A stretch of DNA of 64,000 nucleotides from JANQJA01 sp047947185 (GCA_047947185.1 CP170502.1:3968001-4032000); one strand, 5' to 3'; positions 33,776-43,837 are shown, counted from the stretch's first letter. Notes: generated by a model from the sequence alone, not told the origin. Numbers and translations are program-made.

Positions 33776-35131
33776 TCAGGGCACTGACAGTACAACAGCC
33801 CTGACCCCATGTGCCCTGGCATAACAGGCATTGCGCCAGTGTGATGGCAGAGGTGTTATATCCCGGGCAAACCAGGCACCCTGGTTAACAGAGCCATTGG
33901 CCGTGTCCAGGCCATCACTGAAATAGAGCGGCGGTAACATCACCGGGCCTGTTGCACCGGCGGACCTTGCCATTGCAAGAATCTCCCCGCGCTGTGCCTC
34001 CTGGGCCGACAACCTGTTATAGGTCATCAGGGTATGTCCGAAACTGGCCGCCGTGGTGATGGACAAAAGGACGCAGGCGAATACAACCGCGCGCTGCACT
34101 TTGCCAGTGGACAATGTTGCGGGATCAAACAGTTGCACCAGGGCGAGAATCAGGAAGAACTCGAATGGAAACACCACCCGGCCAACCCAGGTGGCCTCGG
34201 GTGCTGCGACCAGTGCCAGCACAGAAAGACCACCGATCAGCAGGTAATAACCGGCAACACTGAGTCGCCCTGGCAACGTCTGCCGGTTGTTGCTGATCAT
34301 CAGCAGCAGGATCAGTACCAGGCCACAGGCCATGACCTCGAGTGAGATGTTCTTCAACATGAGCTCTGCCGTGCCCATTAACCGGGTTGGCCAGGCGTCT
34401 ATAAAACCAATGGTCCCGGCCCGCTGGTAATTGCCGGGTGCGGCCACCAGCAAGGCTGTGCCTGCCAGCCAGCCTGCCAACCCAAGGGTCATGGGTGCGG
34501 GCAGGTTTTTTTTGCCCTGCCGAATGACTTGCACAAGCAGCAACAGCCATACGGCAGCAACCGCCACTGACAGGTTCTCCAGCCAGGCGCCACCGGCAAG
34601 GGCAAGACCCACGTAAGCCGCTGTCCTGAGCGGGTGCCAGTTGAGAGGCTTGTGCCATATAACGGCATCAAGCTGCGGCTTGATCACCCAGGCGGCAATG
34701 ACACAACCCCAGAAGTACTGGATGGCGCCGGTTTTCCACAACAGAAACTCCCCGGTACGGTGCGGGGAAAACCATAACAGGAAACCCAGCAGGCTGAGTG
34801 AGGCAAAAACGTGAACGGGTTTGAGGTGGGCCCTGCGGATCACCAGCAAAAGCGTAAGCGCCAGCATGATGGCGTTGACGCAGTCAAAGAGCATGATGCC
34901 GGTATCACCCAGTGAGAACACCGTGCGATTGACCAGCATCACGGGCACGCGCCCTGTCCAGTTCTGATAGTCGTCGGCAACTGCGGCCGTGATTGCCGGT
35001 ACTGAAAACGCCTCGGCATACCGGCAGTAGTCATCGGCAAAGCGGGGCACCAGGCTGTTCAGGAGCCAGAAGGCCATTGCCGGTACCAGCACCATCAGGG
35101 CGACCAGCGTCTGTTGTTGCCGGTGAGTCAA
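33776..35131 (-). CDS. DUF6056-like polytopic membrane protein
   Basis: A 451-residue inner-membrane protein with about 10-12 hydrophobic segments. The first loop carries FADDYCRYAEA followed by YQNWTGR, which matches the N-terminal D-D-Y...W-x-GR pattern of DUF6056, a family that resembles GT-C glycosyltransferases and often occurs in polysaccharide clusters. The acidic pair after the first helix fits a GT-C active site. The glycan module lies 2.5 kb away on the same strand, but a functional link is only suggestive. Confidence 0.75.
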   Translation of the reverse strand: MTHRQQQTLVALMVLVPAMAFWLLNSLVPRFADDYCRYAEAFSVPAITAAVADDYQNWTGRVPVMLVNRTVFSLGDTGIMLFDCVNAIMLALTLLLVIRRAHLKPVHVFASLSLLGFLLWFSPHRTGEFLLWKTGAIQYFWGCVIAAWVIKPQLDAVIWHKPLNWHPLRTAAYVGLALAGGAWLENLSVAVAAVWLLLLVQVIRQGKKNLPAPMTLGLAGWLAGTALLVAAPGNYQRAGTIGFIDAWPTRLMGTAELMLKNISLEVMACGLVLILLLMISNNRQTLPGRLSVAGYYLLIGGLSVLALVAAPEATWVGRVVFPFEFFLILALVQLFDPATLSTGKVQRAVVFACVLLSITTAASFGHTLMTYNRLSAQEAQRGEILAMARSAGATGPVMLPPLYFSDGLDTANGSVNQGAWFARDITPLPSHWRNACYARAHGVRAVVLSVP

Positions 35132-35255
35132 GTCATTCTCGCGGGAAGGGATCGAGCGTGATCCTAACCGTCATTGCCCAATTCTCCAACCGGCTCAGGC
35201 GTGGACAGGACTGCACCGTAACATGTAGAAATGAATGGGCGGCACCGCGTACCTG

Positions 35256-38200
35256 TCAGGGAAGCAGGCCCGGTGAAACCCTGTGGGATTTTTCGCCGGT
35301 TGCGTTGCCAGCGCGCCTGGTCTCAGCCCAGTTCAACACCGTGACCGTGAGAGCCGGGAGCATGGTGAGAGAGACGACCGCTGCCCCCAGGATGCCAAAC
35401 AGCACAATGGCTCCCACACCGCGGTAGAGTTCGGTCCCTTCGCCGGGCATGAATACCAGGGGTGAAAGACCACCGATAGTTGTGAGGGCGGACATCATGA
35501 TGGGGCGCAGGCGGGTTTCCACGGCCTCCCTGACGGCATCGATGGCTTTCATGGCATCGTCCCGCACGTTTCGCATGGCGCGATCCACAATGAGAATGGG
35601 GTTGTTGACCACGGTACCCATGAGGATCAGGAATCCCAGCATGGAGATCATGTCGAATGGCTGGGAAAGCCCGCCGAGTCCCAACCACGCAGTAAAGCTG
35701 CCAAAGGCGTTCATCAATACCAGGCCAACAATACCACTGGCAATACCCAGCGGGATGGTGGTGAGGATAAGCAGGGGGTATCCCCAGTGCGAGAAGATCG
35801 CAACCAGCAACAGGTAGATGATGATGACAGCCACGATATAGTTGTTGGCAAGGGCCTCCCTTGTTGCATTGAGCTGGTCGCTGGCGCCCGAGATGTCGAC
35901 GCTGACTCCGGCTGGAATTGCGCCGCTTTGGCGCAGGTGCTCGATGACCCCGGTACGCATTAGCTCAACGCCGGTTTCCAGCGCGATGGATTCCGGTGGT
36001 ATGACGTTGAGTGTGACGGTTCGGCGGCCGTTGATACGGCGGATCTGGCTGGTATCCACGTTTTCTTCAATACGCGCAATCGCCGCCAGCGGCAGAACGG
36101 CGCCCTGTGGGGTGTAGACAGGCAGGTCGGCAAGGCTGTCCAGCCTGGCGCCCGTGCCGGCGGGACTGTAGAGATAGATGTCGATCTTGTCGTCCGCCAG
36201 GAAAAACTCGTCAACAAAGGCACCGTCGGTCAGGGCTGCAATGGTATAACCGAGATCGCCAGCCGTCATCCCGAGTTCAGCTGCCCGATCCCAGTCGGGC
36301 CGCACCTCAATCAGCGGCTGTGACAGGGCCAGCGAAGAAGGGCTGCTCTGGATCCGGGGATTGCCAAAGACCTCCTGGGAGCGCTGATACGCTGCATTGG
36401 CGGCGGCATAGATAACAGACAGGCTCGGGCCGGAGATGTCGAGGTTAATGCTGCGTGTGCCGCCGTCATTGCTTGTAATGATGGATCCCCGGGTCGCAAA
36501 CGCGCGCATCCCCGGGTAGCTCCGGTATTTCTCGACAATTGTCTCCATCAACGCATCCAGTTGGTCAGGATCAACCGCCTCGGAAATGATGCGCATGCCA
36601 CCCGCATCAATGCCGATATTGAGATACTTGATGGCAGGGACCGCCGTTTCACCAGAGGCAAACCGGCGCGGGTCGTCGCCGACAAATGCCATAAAATAAT
36701 CCTGAACCTGCAGTCCAATTTCCGCGATGGTGTCCAGGTTGTAACCCGGCGGCGCATTCATGCGCGCAAATGTCTTGGGCTCTTCACCCTCGGGCAGGTA
36801 TTCCGCCGGCGGCGTCAGGAAAACCAGGATGCTGGTCGTCGCCAGGATTGTGACCAGGATTGTGGCAACCCGGCGCTGCCTTGTCCCGATCAGCCAGCCA
36901 ACCCTGGCGACCATCCACTCGCCAACGCGACTCCGTGAATCTGCATCAACTCCCTGCTCATTGCCAAAGGAAAAATGTGCGCTGGCGGTTGGAATCACCG
37001 TGGTCGCAATCAGCATTGAGGCCAGAATTGATGCTGTGATGGCAATGGCAATATCGGAGTAGAGCTGTCCTGCTTCCTGCTCAATAAACACAATGGGCAC
37101 AAATACCAGCACGGTTGTCATGGTCGAAGCGAGCACCGCTGGCCAGACGCGCTTGACGCCGGCCACTGCCGCCCGTAGTCGATCCAGCCCACGCTTTCGC
37201 TCCAGTTCAATACTCTCGATCACCACAATCGAATTGTCGAGTGTCATCCCGATGGCAAAAGCAACGCCAGCCAGCGAAATGACGTTCACCGTGCGCCCGG
37301 CAATGAGCAGGCCGATAAAAGCGGCGATGGTACAGACCGGAATGCCGATTACGCCGATGACCGTGGCTCGCGTTGAGCGCAGGAACAGGTACATGACAAG
37401 CGTCGCGAGCAATGCACCCAGCGCGAGGTTGATCCAGACATTGCGCACCGAGGCTTCAACGTAGGTGACGTCGTCAGCAGTGAGCGCGAGCTCCATGCCC
37501 GCGGGATTAAGCACGTCGAGATTAATCTCACTGACTACACGCAGCATGTTGCGTTTGATATCGATGACGTTTGAGCCCGTGATGCGACGGACGAACACGG
37601 TGATAACCGGGTCGCCGTTGACATAGGACAGGCCACGTATCTCGGAATGATCGAAGATGACGCGGCCGACATCGCGAAGGCGGATCACCGCATCGTCCCG
37701 GCGGGTAATGATAAGGTTGGTCAGTTCGTCCAGGTTATCGAACCGCCCGACAGTACGCAGGAGGTAACGTCGCTTGCCACTTTCGATTTCACCACCCGAG
37801 ACGTCCTGGTTGCGTGCACGGATGGCATTGCGCACGTCAGTAATGGACAGGCGTCGTTCCGCCAGGGCTTCAGGGTCAACCAGGATACGAACCTGGCGTT
37901 CCGCGCCGCCCGCGATGCTGATCTGCGACACACCCGCCACGCTGCTCATTCGAGGCTGAACCTTGTCCTCGATGAAGTCCCGCATCATGTCCATGTCGAG
38001 ATTGCGGGGGTTGCCGGGCAAGGGAGAGACGCGGAGGAACATAAAAGCGTTTGCTGAAAACGAGGTGGCAAAAACGCGTGGCTCGTCAACATTCAGCGGG
38101 TAGGACGGGACCTGGTTCAGGGCATTGTTAACCTGGATAAGCGTTTCCGTAATATCGACACCAAACGGGAACTCCAGCTCGATTTCGGCGCTGCCGCTTT

Positions 38201-38447
38201 GGGCAGAAGCCTCGAGCCGCTGCAGGTTTGGAATCGTCCGCAGAAACTGTTCCTGTTCGACCAGAATCTCTTTCTCAACGTCCTGTGGCGTGGCCCCCGG
38301 CCAGCTGGTAACGACCGTGATCGTTCGCACTTCGAGATCAGGAATCATCTGCACCGGGATGCGCATTGCAACCAGCACGCCGAGCACGGCAATAATCAGC
38401 GTGATGACGGTGACAAGAATGCCGTGTCGGATAATGCCTTCAAACAT
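35256..38447 (-). CDS. RND efflux transporter permease (HAE1/AcrB type)
   Basis: A 1063-residue inner-membrane pump with the RND order: first helix, periplasmic porter loop (PGATPQDVEKEILV, YPLNVDEPRV), helices 2-6, second loop and helices 8-12. Helix 4 has GMTLDNSIVVIES, where the first proton-relay Asp (AcrB 407) is kept and the second is Asn. It is encoded 12 bp downstream of a periplasmic adaptor. No TolC-like gene is linked, so it probably uses a shared outer-membrane channel. Substrate unknown. Confidence 0.94.
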   Translation of the reverse strand: MFEGIIRHGILVTVITLIIAVLGVLVAMRIPVQMIPDLEVRTITVVTSWPGATPQDVEKEILVEQEQFLRTIPNLQRLEASAQSGSAEIELEFPFGVDITETLIQVNNALNQVPSYPLNVDEPRVFATSFSANAFMFLRVSPLPGNPRNLDMDMMRDFIEDKVQPRMSSVAGVSQISIAGGAERQVRILVDPEALAERRLSITDVRNAIRARNQDVSGGEIESGKRRYLLRTVGRFDNLDELTNLIITRRDDAVIRLRDVGRVIFDHSEIRGLSYVNGDPVITVFVRRITGSNVIDIKRNMLRVVSEINLDVLNPAGMELALTADDVTYVEASVRNVWINLALGALLATLVMYLFLRSTRATVIGVIGIPVCTIAAFIGLLIAGRTVNVISLAGVAFAIGMTLDNSIVVIESIELERKRGLDRLRAAVAGVKRVWPAVLASTMTTVLVFVPIVFIEQEAGQLYSDIAIAITASILASMLIATTVIPTASAHFSFGNEQGVDADSRSRVGEWMVARVGWLIGTRQRRVATILVTILATTSILVFLTPPAEYLPEGEEPKTFARMNAPPGYNLDTIAEIGLQVQDYFMAFVGDDPRRFASGETAVPAIKYLNIGIDAGGMRIISEAVDPDQLDALMETIVEKYRSYPGMRAFATRGSIITSNDGGTRSINLDISGPSLSVIYAAANAAYQRSQEVFGNPRIQSSPSSLALSQPLIEVRPDWDRAAELGMTAGDLGYTIAALTDGAFVDEFFLADDKIDIYLYSPAGTGARLDSLADLPVYTPQGAVLPLAAIARIEENVDTSQIRRINGRRTVTLNVIPPESIALETGVELMRTGVIEHLRQSGAIPAGVSVDISGASDQLNATREALANNYIVAVIIIYLLLVAIFSHWGYPLLILTTIPLGIASGIVGLVLMNAFGSFTAWLGLGGLSQPFDMISMLGFLILMGTVVNNPILIVDRAMRNVRDDAMKAIDAVREAVETRLRPIMMSALTTIGGLSPLVFMPGEGTELYRGVGAIVLFGILGAAVVSLTMLPALTVTVLNWAETRRAGNATGEKSHRVSPGLLP

Positions 38448-38459
38448 GGGCCAGGTGCC

Positions 38460-39536
38460 TCACTGCACCGCAACCTTCTGACCCGGGCGCAGTGATTCAT
38501 TGCCACGCGAAACAACGGTAACACCGGGATCCAGGCCGGATACCACTTCAACCCTGCCGTCAAATTCAACGCCGGTTTCTACCCGCAGTTCTCGAGCTAC
38601 CTGGCCCTCACTGGTGCCTTCCAGGGTCCACACGGTGGTTCGGCCATCAGGGTAACGAATGATGGCGTCACGTGACACGGTCACTGAGTCGCGCCCGGTA
38701 TCTATCAGCAGTTCGCCGCGTACCGACATGCCAGGGGTGACGGGATGGGGGTAGGGGGGTGGTGCGATAGCGCGTAACAGGAAGGTGCGGGCGGCCGGGT
38801 CCTTGACCGGGACCAAAGCGCTGATGGTACCTCGAATGGGTTGCCCGGCTTGCCTGTCGAAGGTGAACAGTATGCCCGTGTCTTTTGTTATTCGGCCATA
38901 GTGTGATTGGGGTACCTGGAAGTCGAACCAGAGCGACGCTGTGGCAACCAGTTCCAGCAGGGGTTCACCGGGATTGACCCATTCACCGACTTCGGCGCTG
39001 CGACTGACCACAACACCAGCAAACGGTGCTGTGATTGAATGACGCCGGACGACCGCTTCCTGTTCAGCCACCGCGGCATCTGCCGCCGCCAGGGCGGCCT
39101 TGAATCGCGCCACATTGGCGCGACGGCCCTCAACTTCGGTGATTGCAATGTCAGCCTGTGTACCCAGCCGTTCGGCTTCCGTGAGCCTGCGAACTGCATC
39201 GGCCAGTTCGACCTCCACCTGGTCACGTTCTGCGCGAATCCGGTTGAGTGCCAGGCTTTGCGCTTCAACATCAAGCTGGACCAGCAGATCACCTGGCGCC
39301 ACCTGGTCACCAGCCTCTGTGAGGCAGGCCTCGATGAGACCGGGAACCGGTGATGATATGCCGGAAGCCCGTTGGGCACTTACCGTGCCATTAATTCGAA
39401 CGGTTTCGACAACGGGCCCGATCGTGGCAGTTTCGGTTGCCACCACTTGTGCTGCGCCGGTGCTGGTCGCGGTGCAGACCAGCAGCAAGGCAAGGCCAAG
39501 AGAGGGCAGGTAGCGTTTGGTGCAGCTAAGCGGCAT
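38460..39536 (-). CDS. RND periplasmic adaptor (membrane fusion protein)
   Basis: The 358-residue protein has an N-terminal signal (ALLLVCTATSTGAAQ), a lipoyl half (GLIEACLTEAGDQVAPGDLLVQLD), a helical hairpin rich in Arg/Glu/Ala, the second lipoyl half (ITAPFAGVVVSRSAEVGEWVNPGEPL) and beta-barrel and membrane-proximal parts. This is the standard HlyD/AcrA-type order. It precedes the pump gene by 12 bp in the same operon. Confidence 0.93.
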   Translation of the reverse strand: MPLSCTKRYLPSLGLALLLVCTATSTGAAQVVATETATIGPVVETVRINGTVSAQRASGISSPVPGLIEACLTEAGDQVAPGDLLVQLDVEAQSLALNRIRAERDQVEVELADAVRRLTEAERLGTQADIAITEVEGRRANVARFKAALAAADAAVAEQEAVVRRHSITAPFAGVVVSRSAEVGEWVNPGEPLLELVATASLWFDFQVPQSHYGRITKDTGILFTFDRQAGQPIRGTISALVPVKDPAARTFLLRAIAPPPYPHPVTPGMSVRGELLIDTGRDSVTVSRDAIIRYPDGRTTVWTLEGTSEGQVARELRVETGVEFDGRVEVVSGLDPGVTVVSRGNESLRPGQKVAVQ

Positions 39537-39573
39537 GGCGGCGGGTTCATAATATCCACAGAAGCAGTAATGG

Positions 39574-40269
39574 TTACGTTGCTTGCTGGATGCGGATCAC
39601 AGTTGAGTGTCGCTGCATCCCAATGAATGCCATGCCCACCAACAACAGCACCAGGGAAGCAGGTGCCGGCACACCAACCGCCTGGGTCTGGTACAGCCAG
39701 ACCGCGGTATGACTGCGGGCGGCATCGGGTGGATTGGGATTACCAATGACGGACCGGTTGGATGTGGGTGAGGACAGAATCCATGACCTGTCGACCCTGC
39801 CATCCTGAAGCACTGTACGGGTATAGCCAGCGACCCAGAAATTGCCGGGTGAGTTTTCTGCCGTGGCATAGAAGTAGCCGGTGTCAGGACCCTGTTCGCC
39901 ATCTTTGTCGATAAAAGCCTCAGCCCAGCTGTCGACACCGGTTGAAGTTGCATAGTCGGCAACCTCAAGATCGTAGGTGCCAGCCGGAGCCCCGGTTACG
40001 GCATAAAACAGTGATGCCACATCACGCTGGGATGCCCAGGTCCAGCCAGTGAGGTCGAGGGTTTTGCCGAGGTGGTTGGTGACGGTGCCCTGACAGTTAC
40101 CTGTAGTGACATCACAGGCACTGGCCATGTTGTTGTAGTGAAAGTTGACAGTTTCAGTAAGCTGCATCCATTCTTTGCCGTCCAGCAGCACTGCCTGGGC
40201 ACCGGGTGTGGCCGCAAGCAGGATAAATTGGAGTGCCATGCTGGTCAGGTACTGTGTAATTCGCTTCAC
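39574..40269 (-). CDS. Exported protein with PEP-CTERM-like sorting signal
   Basis: A 231-residue protein with a signal peptide (LTSMALQFILLAATPGAQA) and a C-terminal tail VPAPASLVLLLVGMAFIGMQR: a V-P-x-P-A motif, one hydrophobic helix and a basic end. This is a variant of the PEP-CTERM signal cut by exosortase. The middle contains a CDVTTGNCQ pair and a DLTGWTWAS repeat-like strand. No exosortase gene is in the window, so the sorting enzyme must be elsewhere if the signal is active. Function otherwise unknown. Confidence 0.72.
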   Translation of the reverse strand: MKRITQYLTSMALQFILLAATPGAQAVLLDGKEWMQLTETVNFHYNNMASACDVTTGNCQGTVTNHLGKTLDLTGWTWASQRDVASLFYAVTGAPAGTYDLEVADYATSTGVDSWAEAFIDKDGEQGPDTGYFYATAENSPGNFWVAGYTRTVLQDGRVDRSWILSSPTSNRSVIGNPNPPDAARSHTAVWLYQTQAVGVPAPASLVLLLVGMAFIGMQRHSTVIRIQQAT

Positions 40270-40438
40270 TGCGCGGAAACTCCGGTATTCGGGTTCAGGG
40301 AAACAAAACGGGCAGCAATCTTTACGCCAGAATTAATTAGTCTATAGAAAACAGGTCGATAGCTGCCTGTCTGGTAGCGGCAGGCGGGATGGCGTAAAGA
40401 ATTCCGACAGCGGGGGAGACTCTGAGCGAACAGGCGCC

Positions 40439-41767
40439 CTAACGATTGACCGGAATGCGTCCGGATGAAGCGGCGGAATGCACGAGTCTGTCTGCCCGGA
40501 TGTCAAACAGGTCCCCGTTTTTGCCCACCAGCTGTGCGGGTACACCTGCCTGCCTGGCAATCTCGGCATTGGCCGCCAGGTGGGTGCTCTCACCGTGAAC
40601 GGGGATTGCCAGCCTGGGAGCGGTCCAGCGATACAGCTGATCCAGTTCATCGGCACAGGGATGGCCGCTTGCATGGATGGGCATGTTTGCGTCTGAGGCC
40701 ATGATGACCCTGACGTCGGCCTGGATCAGCCGGTCAGCCAGTCTTTTGATATTTGCCTCGTTCCCGGGTATTGCCCGGGCGCTGAACAGGACAGTATCAC
40801 CTGCGGCCAGGTTCAGATGAGGGTGGCTGTCCATGGCGAGCTGGTGTAGTGCTGCACCGGGTTCTCCCTGACTGCCCGTGGTGACAACCAATAACTCATC
40901 GGGTGGCAGGTAACCCAGACATGTTTCATCAACCGGCTCGAATGCAGCGCTGAGGTAACCACAGGATTTTGCGCTGTCGATCATGGTCTGCAGCGATTGC
41001 CCCAGCACGCCCAGATGGCGGCCTGTCTCGGCCGCGATCCTGCCCAGCGTCTGCAACCTTGCAATATTGCTGGCAAAACAGGCAACCACCACACGCCCCT
41101 CGGTGGCGCAGACCAGTTCTTTCAGTCCAGCCGCCAGTGCTGATTCGGAAAGGGAATGCCCAGGCAGGGTTGCGTTGGTGGAATCGCAAACGACTGCATC
41201 AAGCGGCAGGCGGGCCAGGTTCTGCAGCATGGCAGCATCAAATGTTTCCCCTGCCACCGGGTCCAGATCAATTTTCCAGTCCGCGGTGTGGAGCACAGTC
41301 GCCACGGGGGTGGAGATCAGGAGCGCATGGGTTTCCAGGGTTGAGTGGGTGACTGGCAACCACTTGACCCGGAACGGACCTATGGTGAGGGTCTCGCGAG
41401 ACAATACTTCAATAACGGTAGCTGAGATGTCTGCCCGTCGGAATTTCTGTCTCAGGATGTTTGCAGTAAACGGGGTTGTGTAGACCGGGACCCTGAATTG
41501 ATTGATGAGATGAGGCAGGGCCCCGATATGATCCTCATGGGCGTGGGTTGCGACAATGCCTGCCAGGCTATCCTGGCGCGCAGTAATAAACTGCGGGTCA
41601 GCAGCAACCACGCGGGCTCGTTCATTTGTATTGCTGTTTGCCTCGAAGGTGATGCCACAATCCACCATCAGCCACTTGCCATTGTGCCCGTAAAGATTCA
41701 GGTTCATGCCAACTTCGCCGCAGCCACCCAGTGGCAGGAACCAGAAATCTTCACGCCCCGGGTTCAT
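40439..41767 (-). CDS. Ribonuclease J family metallo-beta-lactamase RNase (short form)
   Basis: The 442-residue protein has the RNase J order: FLPLGGCGEVGMN at the start, the zinc motif THAHEDHIG (H-x-H-x-D-H), LHTADWKID, a beta-CASP segment (VVCDSTNATLPGHS ... VVACFASNIARLQ), VTTGSQGEPGAAL and a C-terminal IPVHGE motif. It ends soon after the beta-CASP/zinc core and lacks the C-terminal domain of typical RNase J (about 550 residues). The next gene, a GST, overlaps its start by 4 bp on the same strand. Confidence 0.88.
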   Translation of the reverse strand: MNPGREDFWFLPLGGCGEVGMNLNLYGHNGKWLMVDCGITFEANSNTNERARVVAADPQFITARQDSLAGIVATHAHEDHIGALPHLINQFRVPVYTTPFTANILRQKFRRADISATVIEVLSRETLTIGPFRVKWLPVTHSTLETHALLISTPVATVLHTADWKIDLDPVAGETFDAAMLQNLARLPLDAVVCDSTNATLPGHSLSESALAAGLKELVCATEGRVVVACFASNIARLQTLGRIAAETGRHLGVLGQSLQTMIDSAKSCGYLSAAFEPVDETCLGYLPPDELLVVTTGSQGEPGAALHQLAMDSHPHLNLAAGDTVLFSARAIPGNEANIKRLADRLIQADVRVIMASDANMPIHASGHPCADELDQLYRWTAPRLAIPVHGESTHLAANAEIARQAGVPAQLVGKNGDLFDIRADRLVHSAASSGRIPVNR

Positions 41768-42417
41768 GTATCGCGGGCCTCCTCGCCGGCTTCATCCTCG
41801 GCGATTATTTCTGTTTCTTTAAGTGCGGCTTCTACCCACCGTTGCATCGCGCCCAGGTTTCTCAGTTGGTTCGCGTAGGTCTCCGCGCCTGGGCTGAGTT
41901 CAATATTGTAGGTGGGAAAACGCATGGCAACGGGCGCGTACATGCAGTCTGCAATCGAGAATTCGCCACACAGCCAGGGGCCTTCACAGTCCCGCCAGAT
42001 AGCATCGATACGGGTGATATCGCGTCTGACTTCATCCGTTAGGGCGACTCGTCGCCGGGCACGCAAGTTCATGGGCAGGGCCGAGCGCAGCGCAGTAAAA
42101 CCCGCATGCATTTCAGCGCTGAGGGCGCGGGCATAAGCACGCCGCGTGAGGGACTGCGGCCAGCCCCTGCCGTCCAGGTACTTTTCGTTTGCGAACTCGC
42201 AGATGGCCAGTGAGTCCCAGACGGTTGTTTCGCCATCGATCAAAACCGGTACACGACAGGTCGGGGAATACTGACCCAGGCGACGGGCGAGCCCGGCCGC
42301 ATTGAGGGAAACGTTTTCCTCATCGAAGTCCACGTCAAAATAGGCCAGCAGCAACCAGGGCCGCAGCGACCAGGTTGAATAATTCTTGTTACCAATCACC
42401 AGTTTTGGTTTCAGCAT
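41764..42417 (-). CDS. Glutathione S-transferase family protein
   Basis: The ATG at 42417 gives 217 residues; the frame continues 5' to 42636 but into sequence lacking GST features. The thioredoxin-like half starts with GNKNYSTWSLRPWLLL, with the catalytic Ser in STWS, then CRVPVLIDGETTVWDSLAICEF with the cis-Pro and the GSH-binding D-S. An all-helical half follows. The gene overlaps the RNase J gene by 4 bp, and the two form one transcript. Substrate unknown. Confidence 0.9.
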   Translation of the reverse strand: MLKPKLVIGNKNYSTWSLRPWLLLAYFDVDFDEENVSLNAAGLARRLGQYSPTCRVPVLIDGETTVWDSLAICEFANEKYLDGRGWPQSLTRRAYARALSAEMHAGFTALRSALPMNLRARRRVALTDEVRRDITRIDAIWRDCEGPWLCGEFSIADCMYAPVAMRFPTYNIELSPGAETYANQLRNLGAMQRWVEAALKETEIIAEDEAGEEARDT

Positions 42418-42570
42418 TTTACGCAAATTACCAGAGTGAATAGTTCGTGATTCTACTACGTCATCACTCGGATTAATCGTGGAAGGGTATTGATCTGGGG
42501 CAAGGTATGAGGGCGTACCTGTGGCTAAGCTTTTCACTGTTTCACTACTACAACAACCGGAGATACAGAA

Positions 42571-43257
42571 ATGAGGAAGACAGTAGGTTTGGCTTTGGCA
42601 GGTGCGCTGCTGGTTTCGCCCGTTGCGATTGCCCACGAAGCGGGTGACATCATTCTGCGTGGCGGGTTTGCCAACGTGTCGCCGCAGGAGGATTCCGATC
42701 GCATCAATGTTGCCGGTCTTGCGACGCTTGACGGGGTCACCGTGGACGGCAATACGCAGATTGGTATCACAGCCACTTACATGCTGTCTGATTCGCTGGG
42801 CATAGAGGTACTGGCGTCAACGCCGTTTGAACATGATATCGCCATCAAGAATGCACCGGTGCGCGCGGGTTCCACCAAACACCTGCCGCCCACCGTGTCA
42901 CTGCAATATTTCTTCGGCAGCAGCACCAGCGCGTTTCGTCCTTACGTGGGTGCGGGTATCAACACCACCATTTTCTTCAGTGAAGATGTGGACCCACAAC
43001 TCAACGCTGCCCTCGACGGAATTGCCGGCGTGGCGCCCGGCACGGTCAATGCATCACTTGAACTGGACCAGTCCTGGGGACTGGCAGCGCAGGCGGGTTT
43101 TGACTACCAATTGAATGACAAGTGGGGGGTTAATGCGGCCATCTGGTATATCGATATCTCGACCGATGCCACAGTCAAAACGCCACTGCCAGACGTGACC
43201 TTCGGTGTAGACATTGACCCGTTTGTGTATATGGTAGGTCTTTCCTACAAGTTCTGA
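42571..43257 (+). CDS. ompW: OmpW family outer-membrane protein
   Basis: A 228-residue beta-barrel with a signal peptide (LALAGALLVSPVAIA), then the family start GDIILRGGFANVSPQ, DGNTQIGITATYMLSDSLGIEVLASTPF, LPPTVSLQYFFG and a terminal YMVGLSYKF. OmpW forms an eight-stranded barrel proposed to pass small hydrophobic molecules. GGAG lies about 9 bases upstream. The upstream 150 bp contain a loose FNR-like half-match that I do not call. Confidence 0.92.
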   Translation: MRKTVGLALAGALLVSPVAIAHEAGDIILRGGFANVSPQEDSDRINVAGLATLDGVTVDGNTQIGITATYMLSDSLGIEVLASTPFEHDIAIKNAPVRAGSTKHLPPTVSLQYFFGSSTSAFRPYVGAGINTTIFFSEDVDPQLNAALDGIAGVAPGTVNASLELDQSWGLAAQAGFDYQLNDKWGVNAAIWYIDISTDATVKTPLPDVTFGVDIDPFVYMVGLSYKF

Positions 43258-43282
43258 TCCCTCGCGGGAGACAGGAGGTGTC

Positions 43283-43837
43283 ATGCGTGCGTTCACAGCC
43301 CTGTTGATTGTTGCCCTTGGCCTGCCCGCATTGGGCAAGGCGCCAGTACCGGAAGTACTGCCCGGCAAGGATTATGAGGACGTGCTGGTCCGTATCGGCA
43401 ACATCTATGTGTCAGGCCAGCCCAGCGAAGCAGGGCTGGCCGCCCTGCGTGACAAGGGTGTCATGACCGTGGTCAACCTGCGCACAGCGGAAGAAATGGC
43501 AGGAAAGACCGGGCCTGGGTTTGATGAGGCGGAAACGGCCCGGGCGTTGGGCATGGCCTATGTGTCCCTGCCAGCCGGCGGCGATGCCAACCCCTATTCA
43601 CCCGTCACCCTGGAAAAGTTTGCAGCCATTGCTGATGCAGCGGAAGGGGGTGTACTGCTGCATTGCAAGTCGGCAACGCGAGCAACCCATCTGTGGGTGG
43701 CGTACCTGGTGAAACACAAGGGCCTCAGTATGGAGCAAGCGCTGGCGCAGGGTCGGCTGATGAACTTTGGCCAGCTTCCGCTGGAAGGTTTCATGGGCGA
43801 AGGTTTCCGGTATACCTATGAGGTACGGCCAGAGTAA
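43283..43837 (+). CDS. Exported protein-tyrosine-phosphatase-like protein (DUF442/BLH type)
   Basis: A 184-residue protein with a signal peptide (ALLIVALGLPALG). The domain follows the pattern GNIYVSGQPSEAGL then VMTVVNLRTAEEM, which is the start of the DUF442/dual-specificity phosphatase-like fold, and contains the active-site loop HCKSATRA (His-Cys-x4-Arg), as in HCRSGTR of that family. Expected role: phosphatase or sulfur-transfer in the periplasm. It follows ompW by 25 bp and may be co-transcribed. Confidence 0.83.
   Translation: MRAFTALLIVALGLPALGKAPVPEVLPGKDYEDVLVRIGNIYVSGQPSEAGLAALRDKGVMTVVNLRTAEEMAGKTGPGFDEAETARALGMAYVSLPAGGDANPYSPVTLEKFAAIADAAEGGVLLHCKSATRATHLWVAYLVKHKGLSMEQALAQGRLMNFGQLPLEGFMGEGFRYTYEVRPE

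Noticed and set aside
42483..42500. FNR-like box upstream of ompW (TTGAT-N4-GGCAA)
   Set aside because: Only one half-site matches; not enough to call, although OmpW genes are FNR-regulated in E. coli.
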